From positions 58,724 to 98,614 of the forward strand of contig PDIM01010453.1 in assembly GCA_002811675.1 (NCBI GenBank): DNA of 39,891 nucleotides, read 5' to 3'. This stretch comes from Ichthyosporea sp. XGB-2017a. Taxonomy: Eukaryota; Opisthokonta; Ichthyosporea. Below the pieces are notes generated by a model. It made no database searches and was not told the DNA's origin. It worked only from the letters and a program-made list of their open reading frames with translations. Below, one piece after another: positions 1 through 10,283 of this stretch (within the stretch, counting starts at the first letter, position 1; each line of letters starts with the position of its first letter). The translations under genes were made by a program, and so were the position numbers.

Positions 1-237
1 CTTTTTTTTATTTTTTGGAATTTTTTGAAATTGGCAAAACTTTTTTTTTTGTTTGCTTTAATTTTTATGTTATTTTTGTTTTTTGTTATTTTTTGTTTTG
101 TGTGACATCAAATCCAAAGTGGGTTTTCGTTTCTCGGTGTCATAAGATTAACAGATCCTTGTTGAACAGCTAGACAGAAGAAACAGGGAGCCAGACAGAG
201 ATAGTCCTGAGTGTTGGATTCACCAGAGAAGGCGGTT
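1..237. other. T-rich 5' flank of the multi-thioredoxin gene
   Basis: The first 100 bases are long T runs broken by single G or A bases. No gene is seen here. The stretch probably holds the 5' untranslated region and core promoter of the downstream plus-strand gene, but no convincing TATA box was found. Confidence 0.4.
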
Positions 238-3200
238 ATGGTGCGACGCGAGAAGAGAAAAAAGGGCATTGGTGCATCGCTTATTGCAGTGTGGTACTTG
301 CATTTGTGTTGCTGTGTTTTCCCTGCACCCTGCCACGGGGACTCCAGCACCAGAAACTACACCTCCACCCCTGCCAGTGCAACAAGTGGGGGAGGGGCCG
401 CAGCCTCGGTGGAGAGCGGACACTTCCCGGAAAAGCTATCGCGGGTGTCGCTGGGGCAGCGGGTGGTTGTGCTGGACGGAGGATCGTACCAGCAGCTGCT
501 GCATCAGCCGGATAGCGTGGTGGTGCTGCATCTGTGCTCGCGCGCGAAAGGGGAGGCTTGTGGGGGGGGAGGGCCAGTGTCAGCGGCGTTGAGGGCCTTC
601 TCCGCCTCTGTTGCACAAGAGAAGAATAGGATTAGGAATAAGGAACATAAAGAAGGGGAACAAGAAGAGGAGGGAGAGGATGCGTTTTTGTTAAAGATTC
701 CCTTTATGCGGCAGTGCATGGACGTGATACGGGCACAGGAGGCTGCTCAAGAACGAGAAGAGGCGAGGAGGAGAGAAAGTTTTGTGGAAAAGCGAAAAGA
801 CACTTCTGCGGGAGTGGATTCTCACTCAGAAAGTTCAGCTACTTCGGCCACAGAGACGCCGTCTACTTCTGACTCTTCTATGGTGGGTAAAACTGAAGAC
901 ACTGGGAGTCCTTCTTCTTCTGCTGCCCCTCTAAAAAGGCGTTCTCTGTTTTTGAGGTTTGCTGAAATTGAATGCGGTTTGTATCCTCATATTTGCAATG
1001 AATATTCCACGGACAATAGCCTCAGAGGTTCCTCGGCACCATCGAAAGAGAGCCCACCAGTTATTTCTGTCTTTCTGTAAGTTATCATGTGTAGAAGTCT
1101 TGCGAAGTGATACAACTTGAAGGTCAGTTTTGACTTTTTTCTTTGTGAATATACTAATCGCTCTGCTCTCGTATTTTTAATAGAAATGGGGTTCAAGTAG
1201 TGGGATTTTCGAGTGAAGAGCTCAATAAGCTTGCCAATTTTTTTGAGAAAGGATTTCCAGCTGCACTGGAAGTGAAACTGAGAGAAAGATTTCCATCGAA
1301 GGAATGGAATGAAGAGGAAAAGGAAATTTTATCCATCGTCCCGTCTCTTGGGCCAAGGACATATGGCGTATTAACGGAGCACCAGCCAACTTTAGTTTTA
1401 TTTTATGACCACAAAATACCGGTAGGTAAGATAAAGCACGATGAAGATTTGGATAAAGGAAATGCGCCTGTGGGCACGGAAAAAGGAGATTCAAATAGCT
1501 GTACGACGTGTCACTTTCTTAATCGAGCAATTGAATTTGTGGGTAAAGAACTGATCAGCTCTAAGGTGTATAAGGCAAAAACTGCGATGGTCGACTGTGC
1601 TGTCCATCCAAGTGTGTGCTACCCTCAGGAACAATCCAAATTTTTGGATGCCGAGGCCCCAGGGACTGGTGCTCTTGTGCAGCGCAAGGTTATTCGATAC
1701 AACCCAACTCTTTTGTTAGTGTACAAATCAGTTCCCATTTCAGTTTTCTATGAGGACAGTTCTTCATTTTGGGACTTGACCGAAGATTTTAGCAATTTAC
1801 TTGATTCTGAACTGGAAGTGATTGAAGCATTTACAGACCTCGTTCGTGAAGTTGTCAAGTATGTAGCAGACGTATCGAGATGGAGCCGCCACACCCTTCT
1901 GATGAAAATGTTTCAGGCTAACTCGGCTCGCAGAGAAGATGGGGCTTTTGTTCAGTATGTTCCTGAAGCAGATAAGGAAGAAGATGTACTCAAGGACTCG
2001 ACCTATTCCGTAAAGGAAAACCACTATCTAATTGAAATTTCTGATGATAACTTTTCAGATTTCATCACCCAATCTAAGGATGTGTACGTTGTATTTTATG
2101 GCCGCGGGTGTCTTCTTTGTAAAAGTTTGGAGAAAGAGTATGTGCTTGCCGCAAGGCAGCTATACCAAAATTCCATAGAAGTTGCCAAAGATGCCTCTTC
2201 AAAAACTGTGACTTCGCCGGATTCACAAGCCAAGGGCACGGTTCTCAGCATGGCCAATGTAAATATTGCTCGTTTCAACTGTGATGTGAATAGTAAGCAT
2301 AAAAGCATTTGCCACGCAGCAAATATCAAAGAGTATCCGGTGATAATGGTATACCCCAACAAATCGAGCAAGAAAAAAAAAACTTTTGAGTATCCCGGTG
2401 AGCGAAATTCCGAAGCTATCCTATTGTTTATGTACCAGCAGCTAGTTAGTAATAATGACAATACGAATATGGGAGACCAGATGGAAGAAAACGCTAATGC
2501 CCAAACCGAAGCAAGCGGCGCTGGTGGGGATGAGCGGAAATGTAAACAGATTGCTACTTTAAACACTGCTAGAGATTTCAAAGAATTCAGCGAAAGAGAC
2601 CCTGATACGTATCAGCTGTTTGCGTTTACGGTCCCTTGGAGTTCTAAATCAAAGTCACTCATGAAAGTGCTAACAGCAGTAAATGCCGTATTAGATGCTA
2701 GTGGAAGTAAAGCGTGTATTGCCCGTGTAAACTGTGCAGAACTGGAGCTCCTTTGCCAGAGATATGGTGCCAAATCATTTCCAATGTTAGCTCTTTTGCA
2801 AAATGGTGTGCTACGGAGCCGTTTGGACGAGAAAAACACAGACATGGCTTCCATTGATGCTGTTACAGACTTCATACGATCTGCCAATGGTGGAAAGATC
2901 AAATCAGCATTTGAATTTCCAGCCACCCCCACTGCTGATAGTTTTGTGCTGAAGCTTACAGAATTGAATTTTTTTCCAACTTGTAACATTTACAAACGCT
3001 TGGTGGTCTTATTTTACGATTCGAAAACAAAAAAACCGTCGAAGAAACTGCGCCGCTTGTTTGAAGAAGCTTCCCTGATGCTTTCACAAGTGAGCATTAA
3101 ATCCCCATTCGCATTTTCGAAACTTGATTGCTACAAATTCAAATCATTTTGCGAATCTGCAGCCATTGATGTCAAAGCAACCCCATATATTCGGACGTAT

Positions 3201-4766
3201 ACAAAGGGGGGATCGTCTGCGGAAGAGTACAGAGGTGGAAAAAATGTTGACGACTTAATTTCATTTGCTGTCGGATACGATTCAGAAGAGGCAATGACAG
3301 CAAGTCTTTCAGAATTGGGAGAAAACAGTAATGGTGATGACTTTTTGATTGACAAAAACGACGAATCTGTTCAAAAATTGTTGAAAGAGGTCATGCCCGA
3401 TCTTAAGCAAGTTGTAGAGACCGAAAACAAAGAGGCAAAGAAAGGACAGAAGAAGCGGTCCAAATTCATTTACACTGGCTTCCCTGTTGAGATGACCGAG
3501 ACGAACTGCGAGCAGACATTTGAAGATATCGATGGCATCTTGGTGTTTTTTCACACCCCCTGGTGCACCCATTGCAAAGCGTTGATGCCTGTTTTCAACC
3601 TCGTAGCTGCCCGACTATCGGGGTATGCAAGACATCTGAGAGGGCGCCGCATGGCTCTGGCACATACCGACTGCTCAGGAGCAGAAGCGGGGATGCTTGG
3701 GAAAATATGTGGTCGAGTGAAAGAGTTTCCTACTATGAAAATGTTTGTATTTGGTACAGTGCTTGCAGAATATGCAGGGAAGCGAACGGAGGACGATATT
3801 TACAATTTCGTTCTTGGGTTTGTAGACAGTATACCTTCCCCTCTTGATGACTTGCAAGAGCGTGGGCTTCATGACATGGCCGGTGACGTTGTGGATGAAG
3901 AATATTATTTGCTAGAAAAGCGGATGTCAGACCCTGAAGCAGAATTTGCCCTTGATTATAACGTTATCTTTGAGCGATATCTGGCTGAGAGAAAGCTTGG
4001 TGCATCTGAAGATCCTGTCGCTGTTGATGAGCTATTTAAGGAGCAAGTACTAAAGGAGAGCGAAGTAACAATGCTTCTGTTCGAGGTGGAGGTGTGCGAT
4101 AAGTGCAAGATTGCGCTAGCCAACATGGAAAAGGTGGCCCGTATCATGTACGCTTACACTTTTGAAAACCAGGTTCCCCATGGGGAGGTAGCCGTTGGAC
4201 GATTTGACTGCACTGGACTTCATCACCTGTGTGAAAGGCAGGCTGTCAGCGCATACCCGTCCATTGTCATGTACACCCAAGGGAGGTTTATGGGAATCTA
4301 CGGTGGAGATCTGTTCGGGGAAAATGCCAGTGAAGATATTCTTAAATATCTCACAGTAAGTGGTTTACGCATCCAAAGGTTCGACTATGAGTTTTATTCA
4401 AATCTAGCGAATCCACAGAAGAATTCCAAAGAGGTAGACGCCTCCCGGCTCATGGCCCCGCCCATGGCAGATATTGAAGTCGGTGATATGCCCGAAGACG
4501 AAGAGCTCCTACAGGAAATCATGGACCAGATGGAGGTGGTCGACGTAGAGGACTACCTCTCTTCAGAACGAGGCAACGAGGAGCCATCCATGGATGTTCA
4601 ACAGCGTCAAAAGGAACGAAAACTGCACTGGCAGAAAGACACCGGAGACATGTACGAGGGGGATATTGTGGACCAAAAGGCGGTACATTCAAGGGACCCT
4701 ACCATTATTCTCAAGAGTGCCAAGGATAAGAACGCTCGCGAAAGAAAACTCCATGAAGAGCTGTAA
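238..4766 (+). CDS. ER-luminal protein with about seven thioredoxin-fold domains, C-terminal HEEL (PDI family), one intron
   Basis: Two exons (238-1076 and 1184-4766) encode 1473 residues. The longer frame starting at 211 begins with GTG, so the first ATG at 238 is chosen. The N-terminus is basic, then hydrophobic (about residues 11-30), which reads as a signal peptide. About seven thioredoxin-like units follow, each recognisable by a beta strand, a helix and a 'Pro plus hydrophobic strand' (cis-Pro-like) element. Only some keep redox cysteines: CTTC at 386-389, CLLC at 589-592, CTHC in a canonical PW-C-x2-C context at 1074-1077, and CDKC at 1251-1254. Units four and five have no CxxC. The last four residues are HEEL, a KDEL-type ER-retrieval signal. 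The likely role is disulfide formation, isomerisation or chaperoning in the ER; family membership is clear, the substrate unknown. The protein is far longer than ordinary PDI. The extreme C-terminal 80 residues are acidic/charged and outside the folds. Confidence 0.88.
1077..1183 (+). other. intron of the multi-thioredoxin gene (107 nt)
   Basis: The donor is GTAAGT and the acceptor TAG. TACTAAT at 1152-1158 is a likely branch point. Splicing joins CT|A into a Leu codon and restores a thioredoxin strand (PVISVF-L-NGVQVV) across the junction, which supports the model strongly. Confidence 0.9.
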
Positions 4767-4818
4767 AGAAATTGTTTTTTTTTTGGCCCTCCGTTTGCCG
4801 AAAATTCGCTTGAAAATC

Positions 4819-4824
4819 AATAAA
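4819..4824 (+). terminator. AATAAA polyadenylation signal
   Basis: AATAAA lies about 53 nt after the stop codon of the multi-thioredoxin gene, in a short A/T-rich spacer before the convergent cyclophilin gene. This is a motif call only. Confidence 0.5.
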
Positions 4825-4928
4825 TTACACAACAGCAGTAAAAAAGAAGAAAGAAGTTTTTAAATAACCAAATGCGTTGGCGTTGAGAAGTTGAAACTGG
4901 AGGATGAAACGACGTATGGTGCTGACTA

Positions 4929-5516
4929 TTACATCTGGCCGCACTGGGCAATGACCACGGGGATGGTTGGCTTGTTATTCTGGCCCACGGTGGGGACATT
5001 CTCCATTTTGCGGACAACCAACATACCCTCGAGGACCTTCCCAAAGACCACGTGCTTCCCATCCAAAAACTCGGCCTTCTGGCAGGTGACAAAGAATTGG
5101 CAGCCATTGGAGTTCGGGCCACTGTTGGCCATAGAGAGCAGCCCCGCCTCATTGTGCTTCAGCTTGAAGTTCTCGTCCTCGAAGGAGTCCCCGTAGATGC
5201 TAATCTTTCCCGTCCCATTTCCCTTTAGAAAGTCTCCTCCTTGAATCATAAAATCCTTAATGATCCTATGGAAGGTACACCCTTTGTACCCTTGCGGGGT
5301 GCCATCCACCCGGCTGCGAAACTCCCCTGTGCACAGCTGGCGGAAGTTCTCCGCAGTGCGAGGCGTCACGTGGGCGAATAATTCAAACAGGATTCTTCCA
5401 GCAGGCTGCCCCCCCAGTGAAATATCAAGGAACACCACTGGGTTGTCTGGATGCACAAGCTGGTACCGCTCAGAGAGGAGCTGATTATTGCTCTTGCTGG
5501 TACTGCCCCCGCTCAT
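4929..5516 (-). CDS. PPIH: peptidyl-prolyl cis-trans isomerase H (cyclophilin H, spliceosomal)
   Basis: Single exon, 195 residues, starting at ATG 5516. After an N-terminal extension of about 20 polar residues the whole protein is one cyclophilin fold. Visible hallmarks are [15 protein letters not shown] (catalytic Arg, with Phe and Gln of the active site), [17 protein letters not shown] and the C-terminal VVIAQCG strand. The best family match is cyclophilin H (USA-Cyp/SnuCyp-20), which binds PRPF4 and PRPF3 in the U4/U6.U5 tri-snRNP; similarity runs end to end, including the GYKG and ENVPT segments. The residue that aligns with CypA Trp121 and is Trp in human PPIH is Phe here ([12 protein letters not shown]), which may reduce cyclosporin affinity. 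The gene converges on the thioredoxin-fold gene. Nuclear location is inferred from the family. Confidence 0.93.
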   Translation of the reverse strand: MSGGSTSKSNNQLLSERYQLVHPDNPVVFLDISLGGQPAGRILFELFAHVTPRTAENFRQLCTGEFRSRVDGTPQGYKGCTFHRIIKDFMIQGGDFLKGNGTGKISIYGDSFEDENFKLKHNEAGLLSMANSGPNSNGCQFFVTCQKAEFLDGKHVVFGKVLEGMLVVRKMENVPTVGQNNKPTIPVVIAQCGQM

Positions 5517-5593
5517 TGTCTGTCTATTGACTTGGTCCTCTTCGACTATCGCGCTATTGGATTGATTGTTGGGACTGTTCTATTTAAATGACC

Positions 5594-5625
<32 letters not shown>

Positions 5626-6087
5626 TTCTTTCGTCTTGCTTCTTCTGCTTCGTTGGCTTCTCCTTCAACGATAACTAAACAAAACAATATTGAAAAAGAA
5701 AGCAAGAGAATAAAACGCAAATAAATCAAAAATAAACAAAATCACACAACCCAAATTAAAAAAAAAAAAAATACATAAAAATAAGAGCGGTGAGCGAAAA
5801 TAAAAAAGTGGAAATTTTGCAAACCACAAACCACCTCATTTTTCGATGCAATAAAACTAAACTGCGATATTTTAGCGTAGCCCCTAACCCTAAATCAAAA
5901 GGGTCATATCGCTTTTTTGTATGGAATTTTTCATACAAAATAAACACAGATTTTTTTGTTGTGATGGTGGTACCGGTGTTGTTTCAGCTTTCGGTTGTTG
6001 CTGGTGTAAATCTCTTTTGTTTCAACAATAGTGATTATTGAACAATAACTATAACACAGTGGTACAGTACTATGTACTATAGTAATA
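5517..6087. other. intergenic promoter region with long homopolymers and a telomere-like unit
   Basis: This is the divergent upstream region between the cyclophilin gene (-) and the AT-hook gene (+). It contains C10 followed by T26 (5592-5627), many A/T runs and one CCCTAACCCTAAA unit (5882-5894) resembling two telomeric repeats. No convincing coding sequence or RNA gene was seen. Confidence 0.6.
5592..5627. repeat. C10-T26 homopolymer tract
   Basis: Ten C are followed directly by 26 T, about 75 nt upstream of the cyclophilin start. On the gene's own strand this is poly(A) then poly(G). It could be a nucleosome-depleting promoter tract; its length may also be inexact in the assembly. Confidence 0.9.
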
Positions 6088-6696
6088 ATGGGGAGAGCAG
6101 CTGCAAAGCGGAAGAAGAATAATGAGGAGCCAACAAAAGGAAATCAAAAAACAGATCATGAAAAGAAAGAAGAATCGCAGCCTATAAAGAAGAGAGCAAA
6201 ATGCAATCGAACAGCTTTAAAAGAAAAGGAAAGCGAACCGAACGCCACAACCAAAAAGACGTTGCAGAAAAAAGCCAAAACAGGAGTGAGAGGAAGAAAG
6301 AAACATCAGAAAATTGAAGAAAGTAAAAACGGTAAGGAAAATGAAGAAGCAGCAGAACCATTGTCCAGCGAAGAATTTTCCGATGGCAATCTCTTTGAGG
6401 CAGTAGTTCATGGAAAAAATGCTACAGAAAAGGGGGAAAGCAAGACGTCGGGCTCATTGGCAAAGGATCCCACTGTTATCACCGTTAGTGAGACCGGTAT
6501 TGATGGGGAAGAAGAAGAATCATCTGAAGAATTATCTGAAGAATCATCTAGCGAATATGTCGAAACTGAGGCTGAAAAAACTAGACGGGGCATAGATAGT
6601 ACTCGTGAGATGCTTGCTGATCTGGACAAGACCACCGACGAAGAAGAAGAAGAAGAAGAAAATGAAAATGAAAATGAAGAAGAAGGCGAAGAAAAT

Positions 6697-6728
<32 letters not shown>

Positions 6729-7823
6729 AGAAGAGGAACCAATTGAGAAGAGCAAAAGCAATGAGAAGGAAAAAAACAATGAGAAGGAAAAAAACAATAA
6801 CAAGGAAAAAAGGGGAAGGCCCAGAAAGAGTGCTTTGCAAGATAAAATGCTCAAAATATCCGAAAATGGAGACTTCACCATTGATCAGCAGAAACTACTT
6901 CTAGATCTTTTCAAAGAACCAAAGATAGGAGGAAAGCTGAATAGTGGAATCCAGAACACCAAAAACTCCGTAAAAAACTTAATCGTAGAACGCATGAACG
7001 ATAAGAGGAAAAGTGATGGGCAAAAATTGCGTAAGGATATTACAAAGAAAAAAATAAGTATGAAATTGAGTAAAGTGAAATCACTTAGCGATCCTGTTAC
7101 TTGGGATAAGATCAATACCAAAAAAATCATCTCAACCGTGCCTATAACAAAGTGAAAGCGGATCTTGCAGGAAATTGGAAACTAGTACCAGAAGGACAGA
7201 CTCTTGAAGATTGTCTTATTCCCTCTTCTCTGAGAGATATTTGGGATAAGATGGTAGAATGCTTTTCAGGGAACGGCTCCACTGAGAATTTCTTTGATGA
7301 CGACATCAGCAATAACTACAACAATACCGACATTACCAACAATACCAACAATATCAGCAATGATGATTACGGGAATGAGTCTGAGGCGTCAGTGGGCAGC
7401 ATAAACAGCGAAACATCCCAGGGAAAGAAATCACGAAAGGCAAATGTTATCAAAGAGATTTTGGGCGAGATGCGAAAAGATATGAGAGAGGATATGTCGA
7501 CAGGCCTTCCGGATGGCTTAGTCACATTCGCAACCAAGTTTCCATTATTTGGGAAACTGAGTACCTTAGATGAAGCTTCGGTTGAATCCGAAAGTGCTGC
7601 TCGTATGCTCAGGGCTGAAGTTTCGAATATGCAGTCAAGTATGAAGGAAGATCTGGACAATTTGAAATCGCAAATGGTTAGGAAGGAAGATCTAGCGACT
7701 TTCAAAGACCAAATGGTTGGGAAGGAAGATCTCGTGGATTTCAAAAAGCAAATGGTTGATAGTATGAACAACAGTTTCTCGCAGTTGACCAACTTGATTA
7801 AGGAGACCAACAAGAAGAACTAG
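6088..7823 (+). CDS. AT-hook, acidic coiled-coil protein, possibly the accessory DNA-binding gene of a Harbinger element; one intron
   Basis: Two open frames (6088-7155 and 7152-7823) join cleanly if an intron at 7031-7170 is removed, giving about 531 residues. The N-terminal 75 residues are very basic (likely nuclear). Residues about 140-220 form a Glu-rich run encoded by GAA repeats. An AT-hook core, KRGRPRK, lies at about 241-247. The C-terminal region has an Asn-rich stretch and then a coiled coil with a 13-residue unit repeated about three times (QMVxKEDLxxFK). The gene ends 63 bp from a convergent Harbinger DDE exon, so it may be that element's second, DNA-binding gene. That is inference: no Myb/SANT domain is evident, and it could be an unrelated nuclear protein. 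A one-base frameshift at about 7152 is the alternative to the intron. Confidence 0.6.
6637..6739 (+). repeat. GAA/GAAAAT microsatellite coding for poly-Glu
   Basis: A nearly pure GAA run with GAAAAT interruptions encodes the acidic block of the AT-hook protein. It is a slippage-prone low-complexity sequence. Confidence 0.85.
7031..7170 (+). other. proposed intron in the AT-hook gene (140 nt)
   Basis: The donor is GTAAGG and the acceptor TTGCAG, with CTATAAC about 25 nt upstream of the acceptor as a possible branch point. The join C|GA gives Arg and keeps frame. A second in-frame donor (GTAAAG at 7070) with the same acceptor would also work. Confidence 0.55.
7671..7748 (+). repeat. 39-nt imperfect tandem repeat, two full units
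   Basis: Two 39-nt units (7671-7709 and 7710-7748), each starting CAAATGGTT, encode 13-residue coiled-coil modules. A diverged unit precedes and a partial one follows. The unit length does not match the seven-residue heptad, so the coil is probably irregular. Confidence 0.85.
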
Positions 7824-7886
7824 TTTTTTTGCACACTTAGTTTATTAGCACTTTCTTTTAAGCTGTATATTTTTTTATCTTTCCTT

Positions 7887-8535
7887 TTATCGCAAATAAC
7901 AGATCTTTAAGGTGTTCTCGTTTGCGTGTTCCAACGTCAAGGTCGCTTTCATTTTCGGTATCAAACAGTTGTGTGCTATTTTCATGCCCATTGACGGATT
8001 CTTTGAAAGCGTCATAGTCGTTGTAAGCTCTTTCTTCTTCCAGATCTCGGTGAAAGGATGCATCTCAAAGTACCGATAGTCTTGTGTTTCTATACACATA
8101 TTGTGCAAAACGCAACAGGCCACTATTAGTCTCGAATTTTTTTGTTGCTTCCGGGGGGCATCCACTGCATCAACGAAAGGCAATTCATACTTTAGAACCT
8201 GCCATCGCATTTTTAATATACCAAAGGCCATTTCAATAACCATTCTCGTCACGGAATGAACATAATTATAATTTCGCTCAAATTTGTCCAGTACGAAAAA
8301 GGTGTAGTCATCTTTCTTTCCATAAGAGTAAGGAGTTATCATAAAGTCCCTTAAAGAGTAACCAGCATCACCGACAAAGTGTTTCCCTCTTGGTATTTGT
8401 TCGTATGTGTAGCGACCCAGCTTGCTTCGAGAAAATACAGAGCAATCTGGCACACTACCGGCACGAATTGAAATTGACAAAAACCTTCTCCTGTTATCAC
8501 AGATAGCTTGGACATTCAATGCAGGAAAACCCTTT
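7887..8535 (-). pseudogene. PIF/Harbinger (HARBI1-type) DDE nuclease, 3' exon only, 5' part missing
   Basis: The exon starts after a good acceptor (TTTATTGCAG at 8536 and upstream) and reads K-G-F-P-A-L-N-V-Q-A-I-C-D, a typical start of the Harbinger DDE_Tnp_4 core. The putative catalytic triad is complete: Asp in AICD (codon about 8500), Asp in VGDAGYSL (about 8370) and Glu in RMVIEMAFG (about 8233), with the family motif VLHNMC after it. The normal N-terminal third, with its helix-turn-helix, should lie upstream. The 300 bp up to the next gene is A/T-rich and pyrimidine repeats with no matching exon, so the gene looks 5'-truncated. The enzyme class cuts and pastes DNA with 3-bp target duplications. 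The copy is probably inactive, though an exon I failed to see cannot be excluded. Confidence 0.8.
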
Positions 8536-8836
8536 CTGCAATAAAACCAACAAGAAATTAAAAAATAAAGCCCCCTCCAATTTCAAACTTCTCCGTTCTT
8601 TTCTTTCCTTTGTATTTCTTCCCCTCCTCCTTCTCTTTCTTCCCCTCCTCCTTCTTTAAGCTTATTAGTTTCTCTTCTGTTTTATTTTTTTCAAACATCA
8701 ATTAAATATTAAATATTAAATAGGTTAAGCTAGTTAAATAAATTAAATAAGACTGATAGATATATGTTAGATGTACAGTACAATGGAAGTGTGGACTGAG
8801 ATGTGCTATAAAAGAGAAGGATGGTCCTGTTCTGCT
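8536..8836. other. A/T-rich and pyrimidine-repeat spacer upstream of the DDE exon
   Basis: This stretch contains intron-like sequence next to the DDE exon, a 21-nt tandem repeat, and an AATATTAAAT-type low-complexity stretch (8701-8750). No open frame encodes the missing transposase N-terminus on the minus strand. CTATAAAAG at about 8807 resembles a TATA box but faces the 3' end of the next gene. Confidence 0.55.
8615..8656. repeat. 21-nt pyrimidine-rich tandem duplication
   Basis: The 20-base core TTTCTTCCCCTCCTCCTTCT occurs twice in direct tandem with a 21-nt period (8615-8635, 8636-8656); the units differ only in the last base. Confidence 0.9.
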
Positions 8837-10156
8837 TTAGCTTTTGCCGCCAAAGTTCCATCCTGAATAGGAGACCTTCACGGCGGGGTTACTGGCCACC
8901 ATACATGGAGACGAAGAGGTGGAGGTGCACTTTTTCGCATATGCGACATTGTTACCTCCACATTCTCCGGTGGCCTGGAAGTGTTTGTTGAGTTCGTAAC
9001 TAAAGGACATAAACAAGTCATATTGGCCATCGTATTTGCCCCCGGGGCTGGTGTCCAAACAGTTTGCCCCGGCCCCCGACCAGCCAGCACATTGCTGCGC
9101 GTCCCCATTGCTGCACACAATGCAGTTACAGTTCTTCTGCAGGTCTCCGTCGCCTGTCTCTCCGTTGCATTCGAGCTGGTTTGCGTCGCAGGAGGTGGTG
9201 GTGTATACCGGGGAGCAGAGACGCTGGTAACTCACTGCAAAATCAGACCAGGAGCCATAGTAGTTATAAGGACCATTTTGAAGATTGGGTTGAGCAGCAA
9301 TACAGCACTCCTTCCCAACAGGGCATATTTCTTCCCCGATGGGAACCATCTTCGTATCAGGCCATACAAGAGGACCAACGCTGGCTGACTTGTGAACCAG
9401 AGTTGGATACCGATCATCCTTCACAAATGTCTTTCCGTCCTTTATGTAACCTTTCAATACACAAGCATCTCCGGCCACAGAACTGAAGGAGTAAGACTTG
9501 TACTGAGTCGACTCGCGACTAAAAATCCCTGTGCGGTCTGCAATGTCGTGCCAGTTTGTCTCTGGGAACTGGGCAAGGATGATATCGATGATGCCTGGAG
9601 GTACATCAGGGCGCGCTACGCAGTGCTGGTCACCAAAAGTAGGCATGAGCATCTGCGCGCCCTCTGCAGTGGAATAGTCCCCGCTCTCGCAAGTGTATCC
9701 CCCAATATTGCCTGGCAGGGTTGAGACAATCCTCTGTCCAGGGGGACATTGGGGCAGCGTGTCAACGGGAGGTGCCGTGGTTGGGGCCACAGAGGAGGTG
9801 GGAGTGACTGCACTGGCAGTGGTGGTGGTGGGAGTTTCGGTCGTAGTGGGGATTGCAGTGGTTGGCGTAGTCACACTGCTGCTACTGGTTGGGATGAAAG
9901 AGGTGGAAGGTGTCTCACTGGAGGTTGGCAATGCAGTGGAGGAGGAGGATGCAGGGGCGGTGACTGTGGCAGTGGCCGTGGAAGTCACATTAGAGGAATG
10001 GGGACTGGAGTTGCCAGAGTCCTTCAAGCCAAAGTACAGCCCCAAGGCCAGCCCCACTCCCACCACAACACACACAGCAGCAACAATCAGAATAATCTTC
10101 TTGCGTCGACTCATTGCCCCAGAGGGCTTCGAGGGGTATTCATTTATCTCTTCCAT
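8837..10156 (-). CDS. type II membrane protein with mucin-like stalk and Cys-rich ectodomain
   Basis: Single exon, 439 residues. A short cytoplasmic tail with SRRKK precedes one membrane span at about residues 21-42 (IILIVAAVCVVVGVGLALGL), giving type II topology. Residues about 50-135 are almost only Ser, Thr, Pro, Ala and Val, an O-glycosylated stalk. The rest is an ectodomain with about 20 cysteines, including EICPVGKECC and CNCIVC. Its last part (C-x2-C, then SYELNKHF and a final Cys pair) is loosely like the X8/CBM43 carbohydrate-binding module, and the HCVARPDV segment is also reminiscent of the start of that module. I would not call the domain on this evidence. The role is probably cell-surface or wall contact. 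The gene is the opposite strand's neighbour of a region with several bZIP-type sites. Confidence 0.8.
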   Translation of the reverse strand: MEEINEYPSKPSGAMSRRKKIILIVAAVCVVVGVGLALGLYFGLKDSGNSSPHSSNVTSTATATVTAPASSSSTALPTSSETPSTSFIPTSSSSVTTPTTAIPTTTETPTTTTASAVTPTSSVAPTTAPPVDTLPQCPPGQRIVSTLPGNIGGYTCESGDYSTAEGAQMLMPTFGDQHCVARPDVPPGIIDIILAQFPETNWHDIADRTGIFSRESTQYKSYSFSSVAGDACVLKGYIKDGKTFVKDDRYPTLVHKSASVGPLVWPDTKMVPIGEEICPVGKECCIAAQPNLQNGPYNYYGSWSDFAVSYQRLCSPVYTTTSCDANQLECNGETGDGDLQKNCNCIVCSNGDAQQCAGWSGAGANCLDTSPGGKYDGQYDLFMSFSYELNKHFQATGECGGNNVAYAKKCTSTSSSPCMVASNPAVKVSYSGWNFGGKS

Positions 10157-10283
10157 CTTTTACAAAACTTGGAATCCTAATTTATAAATCTTACTTTAGT
10201 CTTTCTTCAAACGACAGATTTATACACTTATTGATGCTTTCCTTTTCTTTCTTGCCTCTTCCCTGCCTGCCCTTCTTGGTCCA

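Noticed and set aside
7152-7155. Frameshift in the AT-hook gene
   Set aside because: An intron with consensus ends restores the frame without assuming an error, so it is preferred, though not proven.
6060-8785. Terminal inverted repeats of a Harbinger element (GTACAGTAC near 6064 and near 8774)
   Set aside because: The two short matches are in the same orientation, not inverted, and no flanking target duplication was found.
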